DNA of 39,675 bases. Origin: Eubacteriales bacterium (GTDB lineage Bacteria > Bacillota > Clostridia > Lachnospirales > Lachnospiraceae). Each line of letters starts with the position of its first letter. The first letter of the stretch is position 1. Under the pieces are notes generated by a model that did not search any database, had not been told where the DNA came from, and saw nothing but the letters and a program-made list of their open reading frames with translations. The stretch is from contig JAUNOP010000023.1 of NCBI GenBank assembly GCA_030537135.1, positions 1-39,675 on the forward strand. Reading direction: 5' to 3'. A program made the translations under genes and the position numbers. Shown piece by piece: positions 20,999 through 30,728 of the stretch.

Positions 20999-22918
20999 AT
21001 GAGAGACGGATTTATCAAAACAGCGGCAGCCACCCCGGATATTCAGGTGGCAGACTGCAGGGCAAACGCAGATGCGATTTTGAAGCAGATTCACACGATG
21101 GCACAGAAGAAGGCAAAAATCATGGTCTTTCCAGAGCTTTGCATCACTGCCTACACCTGTCAGGATTTGTTCTGGCAGCCGACCCTTCTTAAAGCGGCAA
21201 GAGACGAGCTTTTGCGCATTGCAAGAGAGAGCGCACAGGTGGATGCCCTGATTTTTGTGGGGCTTCCCATAGAAAGCCAGGGAAAGCTCTTCAATGCGGC
21301 GGCTGTTCTAAGCAGGGGGGAAATTCTGGGAATTGTACCAAAAACCCATCTTCCTAATTATGCAGAATTCTATGAGCAGAGACATTTTTCCTCAGGTGAG
21401 GGAATGCTGGAATATATAGAACTCCAGGGAAAGAGGATTCCCTTTGGACCCGACCTTTTATTTGCCTGCCAGGAGGTTCCTCATCTCATAGTGGCAGCGG
21501 AAATCTGCGAGGATTTGTGGGTTCCCTGTCCGCCGAGCATTCGCCATGCAATGGCAGGAGCCACTGTGCTTGTCAATCTTTCCGCAAGCGATGAGGTTGT
21601 GGGAAAGGAGGCTTACCGCAGGCAGATGGTAACAGGACAGGCAGCGCGTCTGGTGTGCGGATATATTTATGCAAGCGCAGGAGAGGGAGAGTCTACGCAG
21701 GATTTGGTGTTCGGCGGACACAGCCTGATTGCAGAGAACGGAACTCTTCTTGCTGAGAGCGCCCGGTTCGAGAATGAAATTATCTATGGTGATCTGGACG
21801 TGGAGAGGCTTTCCCTTGAGCGTCTCAAAATGACTACCTATCCTCCGGCAGATGCGGGAGAGCATCTGTGCATTCCTTTCCATTTAGAGGTGGAAGAGAC
21901 CGCTCTGGACCGTCGCTTTGACCCCATGCCCTTTGTGCCTGCAAGCAAGCTGGACAGGGACAAGAGATGCAATGAGATCCTCAATATTCAGGCTCTGGGG
22001 CTTAAGAAGCGCCTCTCTCATGTACATGGAAGCTGTGCTGTTGTGGGACTTTCCGGAGGTCTGGATTCTACGCTTGCGCTTCTTGTAATTGCAAGAGCCT
22101 TTGACATGCTGAAGCTTGCGCGGAAAAATATTCAGTGCGTGACAATGCCATGCTTTGGAACAACGGACAGAACCTATCGAAACGCTTGCACTCTGGCAGA
22201 GAGAATCGGCGCGGATTTAAAGGAAATCAATATCAGGGAAGCAGTTCAGGTGCATTTTCGAGACATCCATCAGGATATGAACAAGCATGACGTTACGTAT
22301 GAGAATAGTCAGGCAAGAGAGCGGACGCAGATTCTTATGGATATTGCAAACCAGAAGGGCGCCCTTGTTGTGGGTACAGGAGACCTCTCAGAGCTTGCTC
22401 TTGGATGGGCGACCTACAATGGAGACCATATGTCCATGTATGGAGTGAATTCCTCAATACCAAAAACTCTGGTGCGCCATCTGGTGAGATATTATGCAGA
22501 TACCTGCGGGGATAAGAGGCTTACAGAGGTGCTTCTGGATATTCTGGATACGCCGGTGAGCCCAGAGCTTCTGCCTCCTGAGGACGGCGTGATTTCCCAG
22601 AAAACAGAGGATTTGGTCGGCCCATATGAGCTGCATGACTTTTTCCTGTATTATATGCTCCGGGCAGGCTTTGAGCCAAGGAAGGTGTACCGCACGGCCT
22701 GCAGCGCCTTTAAAGGAACATATGACAAAAGGATTATCTACAAGTGGCTCCGCACCTTTTACTGGAGGTTTTTCTCCCAGCAATTCAAGCGCTCCTGCCT
22801 TCCGGACGGTCCCAAGGTGGGAAGTGTGGCAGTATCTCCGCGAGGAGACCTTCGTATGCCGAGCGATGCCTGTGCTGCTCTGTGGATGAAGCAGCTCGAC
22901 GAGCTTGCAGCAGAATAA
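20999..22918 (+). CDS. nadE: Glutamine-hydrolysing NAD+ synthetase
   Basis: A 639-residue two-domain enzyme that makes NAD+ from nicotinate adenine dinucleotide using ATP and glutamine. The N-terminal nitrilase-type amidase has the triad E46 (FPELC), K115 (VPKTHLPNY) and C170 (EICEDLW). The C-terminal synthetase has the PP-loop SGGLDS (352-357), GTGDLSELALGWATYNGD and SSIPKTLVR. Length is normal for the bacterial glutamine-dependent form. Start ATG 20999 with AGGAGA six to seven bases upstream, ten bases after hslO. A hairpin-rich stretch follows. Confidence 0.97.
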   Translation: MRDGFIKTAAATPDIQVADCRANADAILKQIHTMAQKKAKIMVFPELCITAYTCQDLFWQPTLLKAARDELLRIARESAQVDALIFVGLPIESQGKLFNAAAVLSRGEILGIVPKTHLPNYAEFYEQRHFSSGEGMLEYIELQGKRIPFGPDLLFACQEVPHLIVAAEICEDLWVPCPPSIRHAMAGATVLVNLSASDEVVGKEAYRRQMVTGQAARLVCGYIYASAGEGESTQDLVFGGHSLIAENGTLLAESARFENEIIYGDLDVERLSLERLKMTTYPPADAGEHLCIPFHLEVEETALDRRFDPMPFVPASKLDRDKRCNEILNIQALGLKKRLSHVHGSCAVVGLSGGLDSTLALLVIARAFDMLKLARKNIQCVTMPCFGTTDRTYRNACTLAERIGADLKEINIREAVQVHFRDIHQDMNKHDVTYENSQARERTQILMDIANQKGALVVGTGDLSELALGWATYNGDHMSMYGVNSSIPKTLVRHLVRYYADTCGDKRLTEVLLDILDTPVSPELLPPEDGVISQKTEDLVGPYELHDFFLYYMLRAGFEPRKVYRTACSAFKGTYDKRIIYKWLRTFYWRFFSQQFKRSCLPDGPKVGSVAVSPRGDLRMPSDACAALWMKQLDELAAE

Positions 22919-22935
22919 AACAGCAAAAGATCTAT

Positions 22936-23091
22936 CGGATAGGGGAAGCCAGTTCCCCTATCCGCCGCGATACCGCGGGCAGCTCACAGTTCCCACTGTT
23001 CGCTGTCCGTTACCCGGCGAATGTCTGCTCATGTCCTAAAGGACTAGCTTCGCGTCCAAGGCATAGCAGCCGCTTGCCGGGCTTATTGCCC
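22936..23091. other. Cluster of five small hairpins after nadE
   Basis: In order: a perfect 12-bp stem CGGATAGGGGAA/TTCCCCTATCCG (22936-22964), CCGCG-ATAC-CGCGG (22965-22978), ACAGT-TCCC-ACTGT (22986-22999), GTCCT-AA-AGGAC (23033-23044) and GGGC-TTATT-GCCC (23079-23091). The stretch is GC-rich and no supported gene crosses it. No T tract follows the first stem. It may be a dispersed repeat element or a structured RNA; I cannot name it. Confidence 0.5.
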
Positions 23092-23093
23092 AG

Positions 23094-23128
23094 AAAAGGC
23101 GGAGAGTTTATCAGCTCTCCGCCTTTTT
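23094..23128. terminator. Two-way intrinsic terminator
   Basis: AAAAGGCGGAGAG (23094-23106), eight-base loop, CTCTCCGCCTTTT (23115-23127), perfect over 13 bp with T on the right and A on the left. It serves nadE on the plus strand and the minus-strand gene whose stop codon (23111-23113) lies in the loop. Confidence 0.92.
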
Positions 23129-23545
23129 CAGCGCTGTCTCAATGGCATTGAGAAGCAGCAGGGAGGTATATTTATTGTCCTCAGAATATGTGATATCCTC
23201 CAGAGACTGTTTCACATAAATCTGACTGGCAAGAGATTCCAGCGAAGGCTCCATGAGAGGAAACATGGCAGTTGTGGTTTCACTCAGGTTCTTGAGTCCG
23301 ATAGCCTTAATTCGGTCAGGATCCACTGTTACCTCCACGTCAAAGGTATTGTCATTGAGGACAACAGAGGTGCTGTATACACCGGGCTTATAACGCTGCG
23401 TGCTTTGCCCTTCTTCCTTATTGCCTCCGCCTGTTCCGAACATAAAGAACAGCACAATACCCAGGATAATGGCAAGCACAAGGAAGATGACTGTGTAAAT
23501 GACCTCTTTCATATGTAACACAATAATTTTCGTTTTTGCACTCAT
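23111..23545 (-). CDS. Membrane-anchored protein, possibly FMN-binding-domain-like
   Basis: A 144-residue protein with one N-terminal membrane segment (about residues 14-36, VIYTVIFLVLAIILGIVLFF) and an outside domain that begins YKPGVYSTSVVLNDNTFDVEVTVDPDRI. The pattern of a G-x-Y strand followed by V-x-V-T-V resembles small FMN-binding domains, but the match is weak and no flavin-attachment Thr motif is clear. Start ATG 23545 has GGAG close upstream; a GTG at 23560 is an alternative. On the minus strand it has a TATAAT at 23569-23574 but no good -35. It stands alone, converging on nadE. Function not established. Confidence 0.65.
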   Translation of the reverse strand: MSAKTKIIVLHMKEVIYTVIFLVLAIILGIVLFFMFGTGGGNKEEGQSTQRYKPGVYSTSVVLNDNTFDVEVTVDPDRIKAIGLKNLSETTTAMFPLMEPSLESLASQIYVKQSLEDITYSEDNKYTSLLLLNAIETALKKAES

Positions 23546-23623
23546 ATTCTCCGCCCCCACTTTTATTTATTATATCCTATTCTGGATAAGAGGGATTTAT
23601 GCGTTTCAGGAAATAGCTTTTTA

Positions 23624-23632
23624 TGTTATACT
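23624..23632 (+). promoter_or_regulatory. Extended -10 promoter of addBA
   Basis: TGTTATACT is a TGn-extended -10; a weak -35-like TTTCAG lies 17 bp upstream. The start point near 23639 leaves a leader of about 50 nt to the addB ATG. Confidence 0.55.
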
Positions 23633-23688
23633 GTTATCCAAAGGGCGATGCCTGTGTATGGAGAGAATAGAGAAGGGAGAATATATCG

Positions 23689-26600
23689 ATGTCTCTGAAT
23701 ATTATTATGGGAAATTCTGGCTCAGGGAAATCTTATTATATATACGAAAAAATCATAAAAGAGGCGTGGAAGCACCCGGACAAGAACTATTTTGTCCTGG
23801 TGCCGGAGCAGTTTACCATGCAGACGCAGAAGACGATTGTGGAGATGCATCCAGGAAAGGGCATCCTGAATATTGACGTTTTAAGCTTTGAGCGTCTGGC
23901 ATACCGGATTTTTGAGGAGGTGGGAGGAGACGAGAGAATTGCGCTTGAGGAGACCGGAAAGAGTCTGGTGCTTCAGAAGCTCGTGCAGGAGAACAGAGAA
24001 AAGCTTCCTTATTTTGGAAATCAGATGGGAAAGCCCGGGTATCTTGCACAGGTGAAATCCCTGATTTCGGAATTTATGCAGTATGATGTGGATGCAGAGA
24101 ACATGCAGAAAATCGTGGAGGACAGCAAAAACCGTGCGCTCCTCTATCATAAAATGCAGGACATGCAGGTTCTCTATACGGCTTACCGTGATTTCCTCAA
24201 GGGGCATTACATGACAGGGGAGGAGGTCCTTGATATTCTCTGTCAGGTGATCTCAGATTCAAAGAAAATCCGGGGAAGCGTTCTGGTTCTGGACAGCTAT
24301 ACGGGCTTTACGCCTATCCAGAACCGTTTGCTTGCCTGCCTTCTTGCGCTCTGTGAGAGAGTCTATGTCACGGTTACTCTGGACGCAAGGGAAGATCCTT
24401 ATCTTCAGGGAAGCCCGTATAGTCTTTTTTCTATGAGCAAAAAGATGATTCAAAAGCTCGTGAACACAGCCAGGGAGGTAAAGGGCTGCGTCATTGAGGA
24501 GCCTGTGCGCCTGAAAGCGGGCGGAAAGTCCCGTTTTGCCAGAAATGAGGCGCTTTCCTTTCTGGAGCAGAATCTCTTCCGCTACAGACAGCAAACCTTC
24601 ACAGGAAAGCAGAAGGCAATTCGCATCTATGCTGCTTCAAATCCCCGTGAGGAAATGGAGGAAACGGCAAGAAAAATCCTGGAGCTTGTCCGCGAGGAGA
24701 ATTTTCTGTACAGGGAAATCAGCATTGTTGCCGGCAATCTGCAGGAATATGCCAGTGTGACCAGACAGGTTTTTGAGGATGTGGGAATTCCCTGCTTTAT
24801 TGATGAGAAGCATTCTGTGCTTATGAATCCCTTTGTAGAATATATCCGCGCGGCCATGAATCTGGCTGTGGAAAATTACTCGTATGAGAGTGTGTTCCGG
24901 TATCTGCGCTGCGGAATGGGGAGCTTTTCCAGGGAAGAGATTGACAGACTGGAAAATTATGCCGTGGCTCTGGGAATCCGCGGAAAAAAGAAATGGAGAG
25001 AGGTGTGGACAAGGCTGTATCGAGGTATGAAGCCAGAAGAAATATCCCTCTTAAACGAACTCAGAAAGCGCTTTGTGGAGGAAACAGAGCCTCTTATGAC
25101 CTGTTTTTCAGGAAGAGAAAAGACCGTGGAGGAATATACCAGAGGCCTGTATGATTTTCTGGTAAAGGGGAATGCAGAGGAAAAATTAAGGCAGCAGGAG
25201 GCGCTTTTCCACGAAAGAGGAAATCTGGCAATGGAAAAGGAATATACGCAGATCTACGGCATTGTTATGGAGCTTCTTGACCGGATGACAGAGATTCTGG
25301 GAAAGGAGAAGGTAAAGCGCCAGGAATACCAGCAGCTTCTGGAAACAGGACTCTCTGAGGCAGAGGTGGCTCTGATTCCTCCAAGTGCAGACCAGGTGCT
25401 TGTCGGAGACATTGAGAGAACTCGCTTAAAGGGTGTGAAGGTGCTTTTCCTTGTAGGCGTAAATGACGGAAATATTCCAAAAAACACAGAGGCAGGAGGG
25501 ATTCTCACAGAGCTTGACAGGGAATTTCTGGAGGAGAGAGGAACAGAGCTTGCTCCGGGACCGCGGGAGCTGACAGCGCAGCAGAGGTTTTATCTGTATT
25601 TAAATCTCACAAAGCCCTCGCACAGGCTGTTTTTGTCCTACAGCCTCTCAAGCGCAAAGGGAGAGCCATTAAGCCCTGCCTACCTGATAGGAACACTGCA
25701 AAAGCTCTTTCCAGGGCTTTCTGTGGAGGAGGCGCATGGAGGGGAGGCTATGAGTCTTCTTCAGCATCCAGGAACCAGTCTGGAATATTTCCTGAAGGGA
25801 CTCAAGGCAGAGGGAGAGAGGGATCCTGTGTGGAGAGAGCTGTACTCCTGGTATCTTGAGAACCCGGAATATGGACAGACTGTGCGCCGCCTGGTGCAGG
25901 CTGCCTTTGTACACAATCCCGGCGACCGAATCAGCGCAGGAGCAGCAAAGGCTTTGTACGGACAGATTTCCCCTTATGGAGCCACAAAACTGGAAAAGTA
26001 TGCAGCCTGCGCATTTGCACATTTTCTTCAGTATGGACTTGGACTGGCAGAAAGGGAAGAATATGAATTTAAGCCCATGGACATGGGAAATGTGGTACAC
26101 AAGGCTCTGGAGAGCTTTTCCCAGACTCTGCAGAGGGAGGGAAAGCAGTGGAGAAATCTCACAGACAGCGAACGAAGCTCCTATGTGCAGGAGTGTCTTG
26201 CCAATGTTACGGCAGATTATGGAAACACCATTCTGCACAGTACAGCCAGAAATGAATTTCTGATTACCAGAGTAGGGGATATTTTGGAAAAGACGGTCTG
26301 GGCTTTGCAGCAGCAGCTTCAGAGAGGAAGCTTTGAGCCAGAGGGCTTTGAGGTCTCTCTGGCAGGAGGAAGAATTGACCGGGTGGATGTGTATGAGAAT
26401 GAGGACAAGGTTTATGTGAAAATTATTGACTATAAGACTGGAAATACCTCCTTTGATCTGGTAGCCCTTTATCATGGACTGCAGCTTCAGCTTGTGGTGT
26501 ATCTGAATGGAGCAATGGAAGCAGAGAAGACGAGACATCCAGGGAAAGAGATTATTCCTGCTGGTATTTTTTATTATAATGTCAAGGATCCGCTGGTCGC

Positions 26601-27018
26601 AGCTGAGATTGAGGAGGACTTAAGCGAGGTAGAGAAGAAGGTATTAAAGGAACTGAGAATGAAGGGCATGGTTCTTGCGGAAAAGGACACTGTGCAGAGG
26701 CTGGACTCTACGCTTGAAACGATTCCAGTATCCTATAATAAAGACGGAAGTCTTCGGAGGGGCTCCTCTGTGGCAGACAGGGAGCAGTTCACACTTCTTT
26801 CTGCTTATGTGAAAAAGAAAATTGAGAAAGCCAGAGGGGAGATTCTGGAAGGACATGCAGAGGCTTCTCCTTATCAGCTTGGGACAAAAAAAGCCTGTAC
26901 CTATTGTCCGTATATGTCGGTCTGTGGGTTTGACCAGAAGATTCCCGGCTATGAATTCCGCAGGCTGGCAAGGTTCTCTGACGAGGAAATCTGGAAGCTT
27001 ATGAAGGAGGATATGTGA
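23689..27018 (+). CDS. addB: AddAB helicase-nuclease, subunit AddB
   Basis: A 1109-residue subunit of the AddAB complex, which processes double-strand breaks for RecA and recognises the regulatory Chi-type sequence. N-terminal P-loop GNSGSGKS (8-15), then inactivated helicase-like domains. The C-terminal RecB-type nuclease has D897 (RIDRVD) and IIDYKTG with D914 and K916. The Fe-S staple Cys are C774, C1070, C1073 and C1079 (CTYCPYMSVC). All key residues are present. ATG 23689 follows GGGAG. addA begins four bases after the stop, so the two are made together. Confidence 0.96.
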   Translation: MSLNIIMGNSGSGKSYYIYEKIIKEAWKHPDKNYFVLVPEQFTMQTQKTIVEMHPGKGILNIDVLSFERLAYRIFEEVGGDERIALEETGKSLVLQKLVQENREKLPYFGNQMGKPGYLAQVKSLISEFMQYDVDAENMQKIVEDSKNRALLYHKMQDMQVLYTAYRDFLKGHYMTGEEVLDILCQVISDSKKIRGSVLVLDSYTGFTPIQNRLLACLLALCERVYVTVTLDAREDPYLQGSPYSLFSMSKKMIQKLVNTAREVKGCVIEEPVRLKAGGKSRFARNEALSFLEQNLFRYRQQTFTGKQKAIRIYAASNPREEMEETARKILELVREENFLYREISIVAGNLQEYASVTRQVFEDVGIPCFIDEKHSVLMNPFVEYIRAAMNLAVENYSYESVFRYLRCGMGSFSREEIDRLENYAVALGIRGKKKWREVWTRLYRGMKPEEISLLNELRKRFVEETEPLMTCFSGREKTVEEYTRGLYDFLVKGNAEEKLRQQEALFHERGNLAMEKEYTQIYGIVMELLDRMTEILGKEKVKRQEYQQLLETGLSEAEVALIPPSADQVLVGDIERTRLKGVKVLFLVGVNDGNIPKNTEAGGILTELDREFLEERGTELAPGPRELTAQQRFYLYLNLTKPSHRLFLSYSLSSAKGEPLSPAYLIGTLQKLFPGLSVEEAHGGEAMSLLQHPGTSLEYFLKGLKAEGERDPVWRELYSWYLENPEYGQTVRRLVQAAFVHNPGDRISAGAAKALYGQISPYGATKLEKYAACAFAHFLQYGLGLAEREEYEFKPMDMGNVVHKALESFSQTLQREGKQWRNLTDSERSSYVQECLANVTADYGNTILHSTARNEFLITRVGDILEKTVWALQQQLQRGSFEPEGFEVSLAGGRIDRVDVYENEDKVYVKIIDYKTGNTSFDLVALYHGLQLQLVVYLNGAMEAEKTRHPGKEIIPAGIFYYNVKDPLVAAEIEEDLSEVEKKVLKELRMKGMVLAEKDTVQRLDSTLETIPVSYNKDGSLRRGSSVADREQFTLLSAYVKKKIEKARGEILEGHAEASPYQLGTKKACTYCPYMSVCGFDQKIPGYEFRRLARFSDEEIWKLMKEDM

Positions 27019-27022
27019 GACA

Positions 27023-30000
27023 ATGGGAATGACATGGACAAAGGAGCAGGAGAAGGTCATTTGGCTCAGGGACAGAAATATTCTGGTGAGCGCGGCCGCT
27101 GGTTCAGGAAAGACAGCGGTTCTTGTGGAGAGAATTCTTCAGAAGCTCACAGACTCTCTGCATCCGGTGGATATTGACAAGCTGCTTATTATGACCTTTA
27201 CAAGAGCAGCAGCAGGGGAGATGAAGAGCAGACTTTCCAGGGCATTAGAGGATGCGCTTGGAAGAGATCCGGAGAATGTGCATCTTCAGAGACAGACATC
27301 CCTCATACACAATGCGCAGATTACAACCATTGACGGTTTCTGTTCTTATATTCTGAAGAATTATTTTCACCTGATAGGTCTGGACCCGGGCTATCGAATT
27401 GCAGACGAGGGAGAGCTTAAGCTTCTTAGAACAGATGTGGTGAGAGAGCTTCTGGAGGATGCGCACAGGGAGGGAAGAGAGGAGTTTGTGCGTCTTGTGA
27501 ATGCCTATGCTCCGGGAAAAACAGACGAGGCCATGGAGCGCATGATTCTAAGACTCTATGAATTTTCCACAAGCGCGCCCTGGCCAGAGGAATGGCTCAG
27601 AAAGAGTATTTGTGAGTATGAGTATGAGAATCTTCTGGATTCTAAATGGATGGAGCTTTTGTGGGAGGATACGAATAAGCGTCTTAAGGATATGTGGGAG
27701 CTTGCTCTTGAAAACCTGGCGCTTTGTCAGGAGGAGGACGGCCCGTCTGTGTATGGAGAGGCAGCCGCAGAGGATGAGGCGCTTCTTGGAAGACTGCGGC
27801 TTCTTGCAGAAAAAAGAGCGTTTGACGGCATGGCAGAGGCGCTTGGCGGCGTCAAATGGAAGGCTCTGTCAAGGAAAAAGGATGAGAACGCCTCTTTGCA
27901 GAAAAAAGAGGAATTTAAGGCAAAGAGAAGCCTCTTAAAGGATACGGTCGCAGACCTTAAGGATACTTATTTCTGCCATTCTCTTGAGAGCGTGAAAAAG
28001 GAGCTGGCAGGCAGCAGAGAGTCCATGGAAGAGCTTGTTTCACTGACACTGGAGTTTGGAAGGCGTTTTGCCAGGAAGAAGAGACAGAAGAATGTTCTGG
28101 ACTTTTCGGATATGGAGCACTTTGCCCTGCAGATTCTGGAAGAGAGGGATGAAAACCAGGTCATGCACCCCACAGAGGCTGCCAGAGAGCTTTCCGAAAA
28201 ATACGAGGAAATCCTGGTGGACGAGTACCAGGACAGTAATCTTGTGCAGGAAACACTCATGAATCTTGTCTCCGGCTGGGCAAAGAACAGGAAAAATCTT
28301 TTTATGGTGGGAGATGTGAAGCAGAGTATTTATCGCTTCCGTCTGGCGCGGCCTGAGCTTTTTATGGAAAAATTCCACACCTATACTCTCACAGACAGCA
28401 AGCAGCAGAGGATTGACCTGTCCAGGAATTTTCGGAGCAGGAGAGAGGTTCTGGATGCTGTAAACTATATATTCCGTAAAATCATGGGAGAGAGCCTTGG
28501 AGGAGTAGAATACGACGAGACCGCTGCCCTGTACCCAGGAGCCTGCTTCCCGGAAGGCGGCAATTCGGATTTTCCAGTAACAGAGGCTCTTGTGATTGAA
28601 AAGGATGCCTCTGAGCTTGAGGACGAGAGGAGCGCTCTTGCAGAGAGAGAGACAGAGGCTCTCGCGATTGCCATGAGAATCCGGGAAATCATGGAAAGGG
28701 AGAGCGTCTATGATAAGGATTTGGGAAAATACCGCCCAGTACAGTATGGAGATATTGTGATTCTTTTGAGAACTGTGTCAGGCTGGGCAGAGGATTTTGG
28801 CAAGGTTCTGGAGGGACAGGGAATTCCCGTGTATACAGCCTCAAGGACAGGATACTTTTCAGCGCTTGAGGTGGTGACAGTGCTGAATTATCTGCGCATC
28901 TGCGACAATTTCCGCCAGGAAATTCCCCTTGCAGCAGTTCTTCATTCTCCCTTTGGAGACTGTACCCTGGAGGAGCTTGCCTGCCTCAAAAACACCTATC
29001 CAGAGCTTCCTCTGTATGAACAGGCAGAGGCCTATGTAAGGGAAGAGAAGGAGAATACAGTGCTTTTGGAAAAGCTGCGCCGCTTCTTTGCAGGGCTTGA
29101 GGATGTGAGAGAACGCGCACCCTATACGCCCATTCACCAGCTTATTCTCTATGTGCTGGATAAGAGCGGTTATCAGGATTATGTGTGCGCCATGCCAGCA
29201 GGAGAGCAGAGAAAGGCAAATCTGAATATGCTGGTGGAAAAGGCCATGGAGTATGAGAAAACCAGCTACCGGGGACTTTTTAACTTTGTCAGATATGTGG
29301 AAACGCTTCAGAAATATGAGGTGGATTTTGGCGAGGTCAGTCTGTCCGGGGGAAGTCAGGCTGTGCAGATTATGAGCATCCATAAGAGCAAGGGACTGGA
29401 ATTTCCGATTGTTTTTGTGGCAGGAATGGGAAAGAAGTTTAACCTTCAGGATGTGAATGCCAGCATGCTTATCCATCCAGAGCTTGGGGTGGCGGCAGAC
29501 CTTGTGAATCTGGAGCGGCGAACCAAAAGCACCACCCTTTTAAAGAAGGTGATAGGAAAGAGGATCTTGGAGGAGAGCCTTGGCGAAGAACTCAGGATTC
29601 TCTATGTGGCCATGACTCGCGCTAGGGAAAAACTGATTCTCACAGGCACTCTCGGAAAGCTCAGGGATTATGTAGTATCTCTTCATGGGTATGCTGACAT
29701 GGAGAAAGAGAGACTTCCGTTTACCGTTCTGTCCGGGGCAAGAACCTACTGGGCATGGGTGCTTCCCGCTCTTGCAAGGCATCGCTCCATGGATAAGCTT
29801 TACCTGGAATACGGGATGAGCGGAAACTTTGGGGGAAGATTTTATGGAAAAGAGGGAGAATTTATTCTCCGCCATATTACGCCCGGAGAGCTTCTTGCTG
29901 GACAGATTGAGCAGCTCTCAGGAAGTGAGATCCGCAGGGAAGCTCTTGAAAACTGGAATAACAGGGAAGGAGACGCGAAAATCAGAGAGGAGCTTTGGAG

Positions 30001-30682
30001 GCGTTTTTCCTATGAATATCCTTATGCATATCTTTCTGAGATTCCAGTTAAGGTTACGGTATCTGAGCTTAAGAGGAGCCAGGGCTATGCAGAAGAGAGC
30101 ATGGCTCTCTATGAGCAGAGAGAAGCTGTGATACCGAGATTTGCCAGAGAAGACGAGAAGAGCGGAGGCGTATCAAGGGGAAATGCTTATCATAGAGTGC
30201 TGGAGCGCTTGGATTATGGGGAAGCAGAGTCTGAGGAGGATATTCGCCTGCAGCTTGACAGAATGCTTTTGGAGAAAAAGCTTGACCAGACAGAATATGC
30301 GTATGTGAGAGCAGGGTCTGTGTGGAGATTTGTTTCCTCTTCTCTGGGACAGAGAATAAAGAGAGCAGCCCTTCAGGGAAAGCTCAAGCGCGAGCAGCCC
30401 TTTGTAATCAGCTGTCCAGCATCTGCTGTCAGAGAGGAATGGAAAAGCGCAGAGAGAGTTTTGATACAGGGAATCATAGACGCCTATTTTGAAGAGGACG
30501 GCGAACTTGTAATTGTAGATTATAAGACAGATCGTGTGAGGCGGGGCGAGGAGGGAAGGCTTGTAGACTTGTATGGCCTTCAGCTTGCATATTATGGAGA
30601 AGCTCTGGAGAGAATGGCACGGAAAAGGGTGAAGGAGAAAATCATTTATTCCATCACTCTCCAAAAAGAAATCCCTGTGTGA
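27023..30682 (+). CDS. addA: AddAB helicase-nuclease, subunit AddA
   Basis: A 1219-residue UvrD/Rep-type superfamily 1 helicase with a C-terminal nuclease. Walker A SAAAGSGKTAVL with K30, MTFTRAAAGEMKSRL (motif Ia), the DEYQD box at 400-404, VGDVKQSIYRFRLARP (motif III), MSIHKSKGLEFPIVFVAG (motif V) and LYVAMTRAREKLILTG (motif VI). The nuclease motif is VIVDYKTDRV with D1166 and K1168. It supplies the motor that moves 3'-5' and one of the two nuclease sites. AAGGAGG lies about 12 bases before ATG 27023, a slightly long spacing; a second ATG follows at 27029. Length is normal. Confidence 0.97.
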   Translation: MGMTWTKEQEKVIWLRDRNILVSAAAGSGKTAVLVERILQKLTDSLHPVDIDKLLIMTFTRAAAGEMKSRLSRALEDALGRDPENVHLQRQTSLIHNAQITTIDGFCSYILKNYFHLIGLDPGYRIADEGELKLLRTDVVRELLEDAHREGREEFVRLVNAYAPGKTDEAMERMILRLYEFSTSAPWPEEWLRKSICEYEYENLLDSKWMELLWEDTNKRLKDMWELALENLALCQEEDGPSVYGEAAAEDEALLGRLRLLAEKRAFDGMAEALGGVKWKALSRKKDENASLQKKEEFKAKRSLLKDTVADLKDTYFCHSLESVKKELAGSRESMEELVSLTLEFGRRFARKKRQKNVLDFSDMEHFALQILEERDENQVMHPTEAARELSEKYEEILVDEYQDSNLVQETLMNLVSGWAKNRKNLFMVGDVKQSIYRFRLARPELFMEKFHTYTLTDSKQQRIDLSRNFRSRREVLDAVNYIFRKIMGESLGGVEYDETAALYPGACFPEGGNSDFPVTEALVIEKDASELEDERSALAERETEALAIAMRIREIMERESVYDKDLGKYRPVQYGDIVILLRTVSGWAEDFGKVLEGQGIPVYTASRTGYFSALEVVTVLNYLRICDNFRQEIPLAAVLHSPFGDCTLEELACLKNTYPELPLYEQAEAYVREEKENTVLLEKLRRFFAGLEDVRERAPYTPIHQLILYVLDKSGYQDYVCAMPAGEQRKANLNMLVEKAMEYEKTSYRGLFNFVRYVETLQKYEVDFGEVSLSGGSQAVQIMSIHKSKGLEFPIVFVAGMGKKFNLQDVNASMLIHPELGVAADLVNLERRTKSTTLLKKVIGKRILEESLGEELRILYVAMTRAREKLILTGTLGKLRDYVVSLHGYADMEKERLPFTVLSGARTYWAWVLPALARHRSMDKLYLEYGMSGNFGGRFYGKEGEFILRHITPGELLAGQIEQLSGSEIRREALENWNNREGDAKIREELWRRFSYEYPYAYLSEIPVKVTVSELKRSQGYAEESMALYEQREAVIPRFAREDEKSGGVSRGNAYHRVLERLDYGEAESEEDIRLQLDRMLLEKKLDQTEYAYVRAGSVWRFVSSSLGQRIKRAALQGKLKREQPFVISCPASAVREEWKSAERVLIQGIIDAYFEEDGELVIVDYKTDRVRRGEEGRLVDLYGLQLAYYGEALERMARKRVKEKIIYSITLQKEIPV

Positions 30683-30685
30683 TAT

Positions 30686-30711
30686 AAAAAAGCTTCCTTC
30701 CCAAAGGAAGC
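30686..30711 (-). terminator. Hairpin after addA, T tract on the minus strand
   Basis: GCTTCCTT-CCCA-AAGGAAGC (30692-30711) preceded by six A. On the plus strand no T tract follows, so readthrough from addA into guaD is possible; on the minus strand six T follow and it would stop antisense transcription of addA. Assigned minus for that reason. Confidence 0.45.
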
Positions 30712-30728
30712 CTTAATGGAGGAGTTTT

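Noticed and set aside
30660-30728. Purine riboswitch before guaD
   Set aside because: The gap is only 46 bp and holds a simple hairpin, too short for an aptamer.
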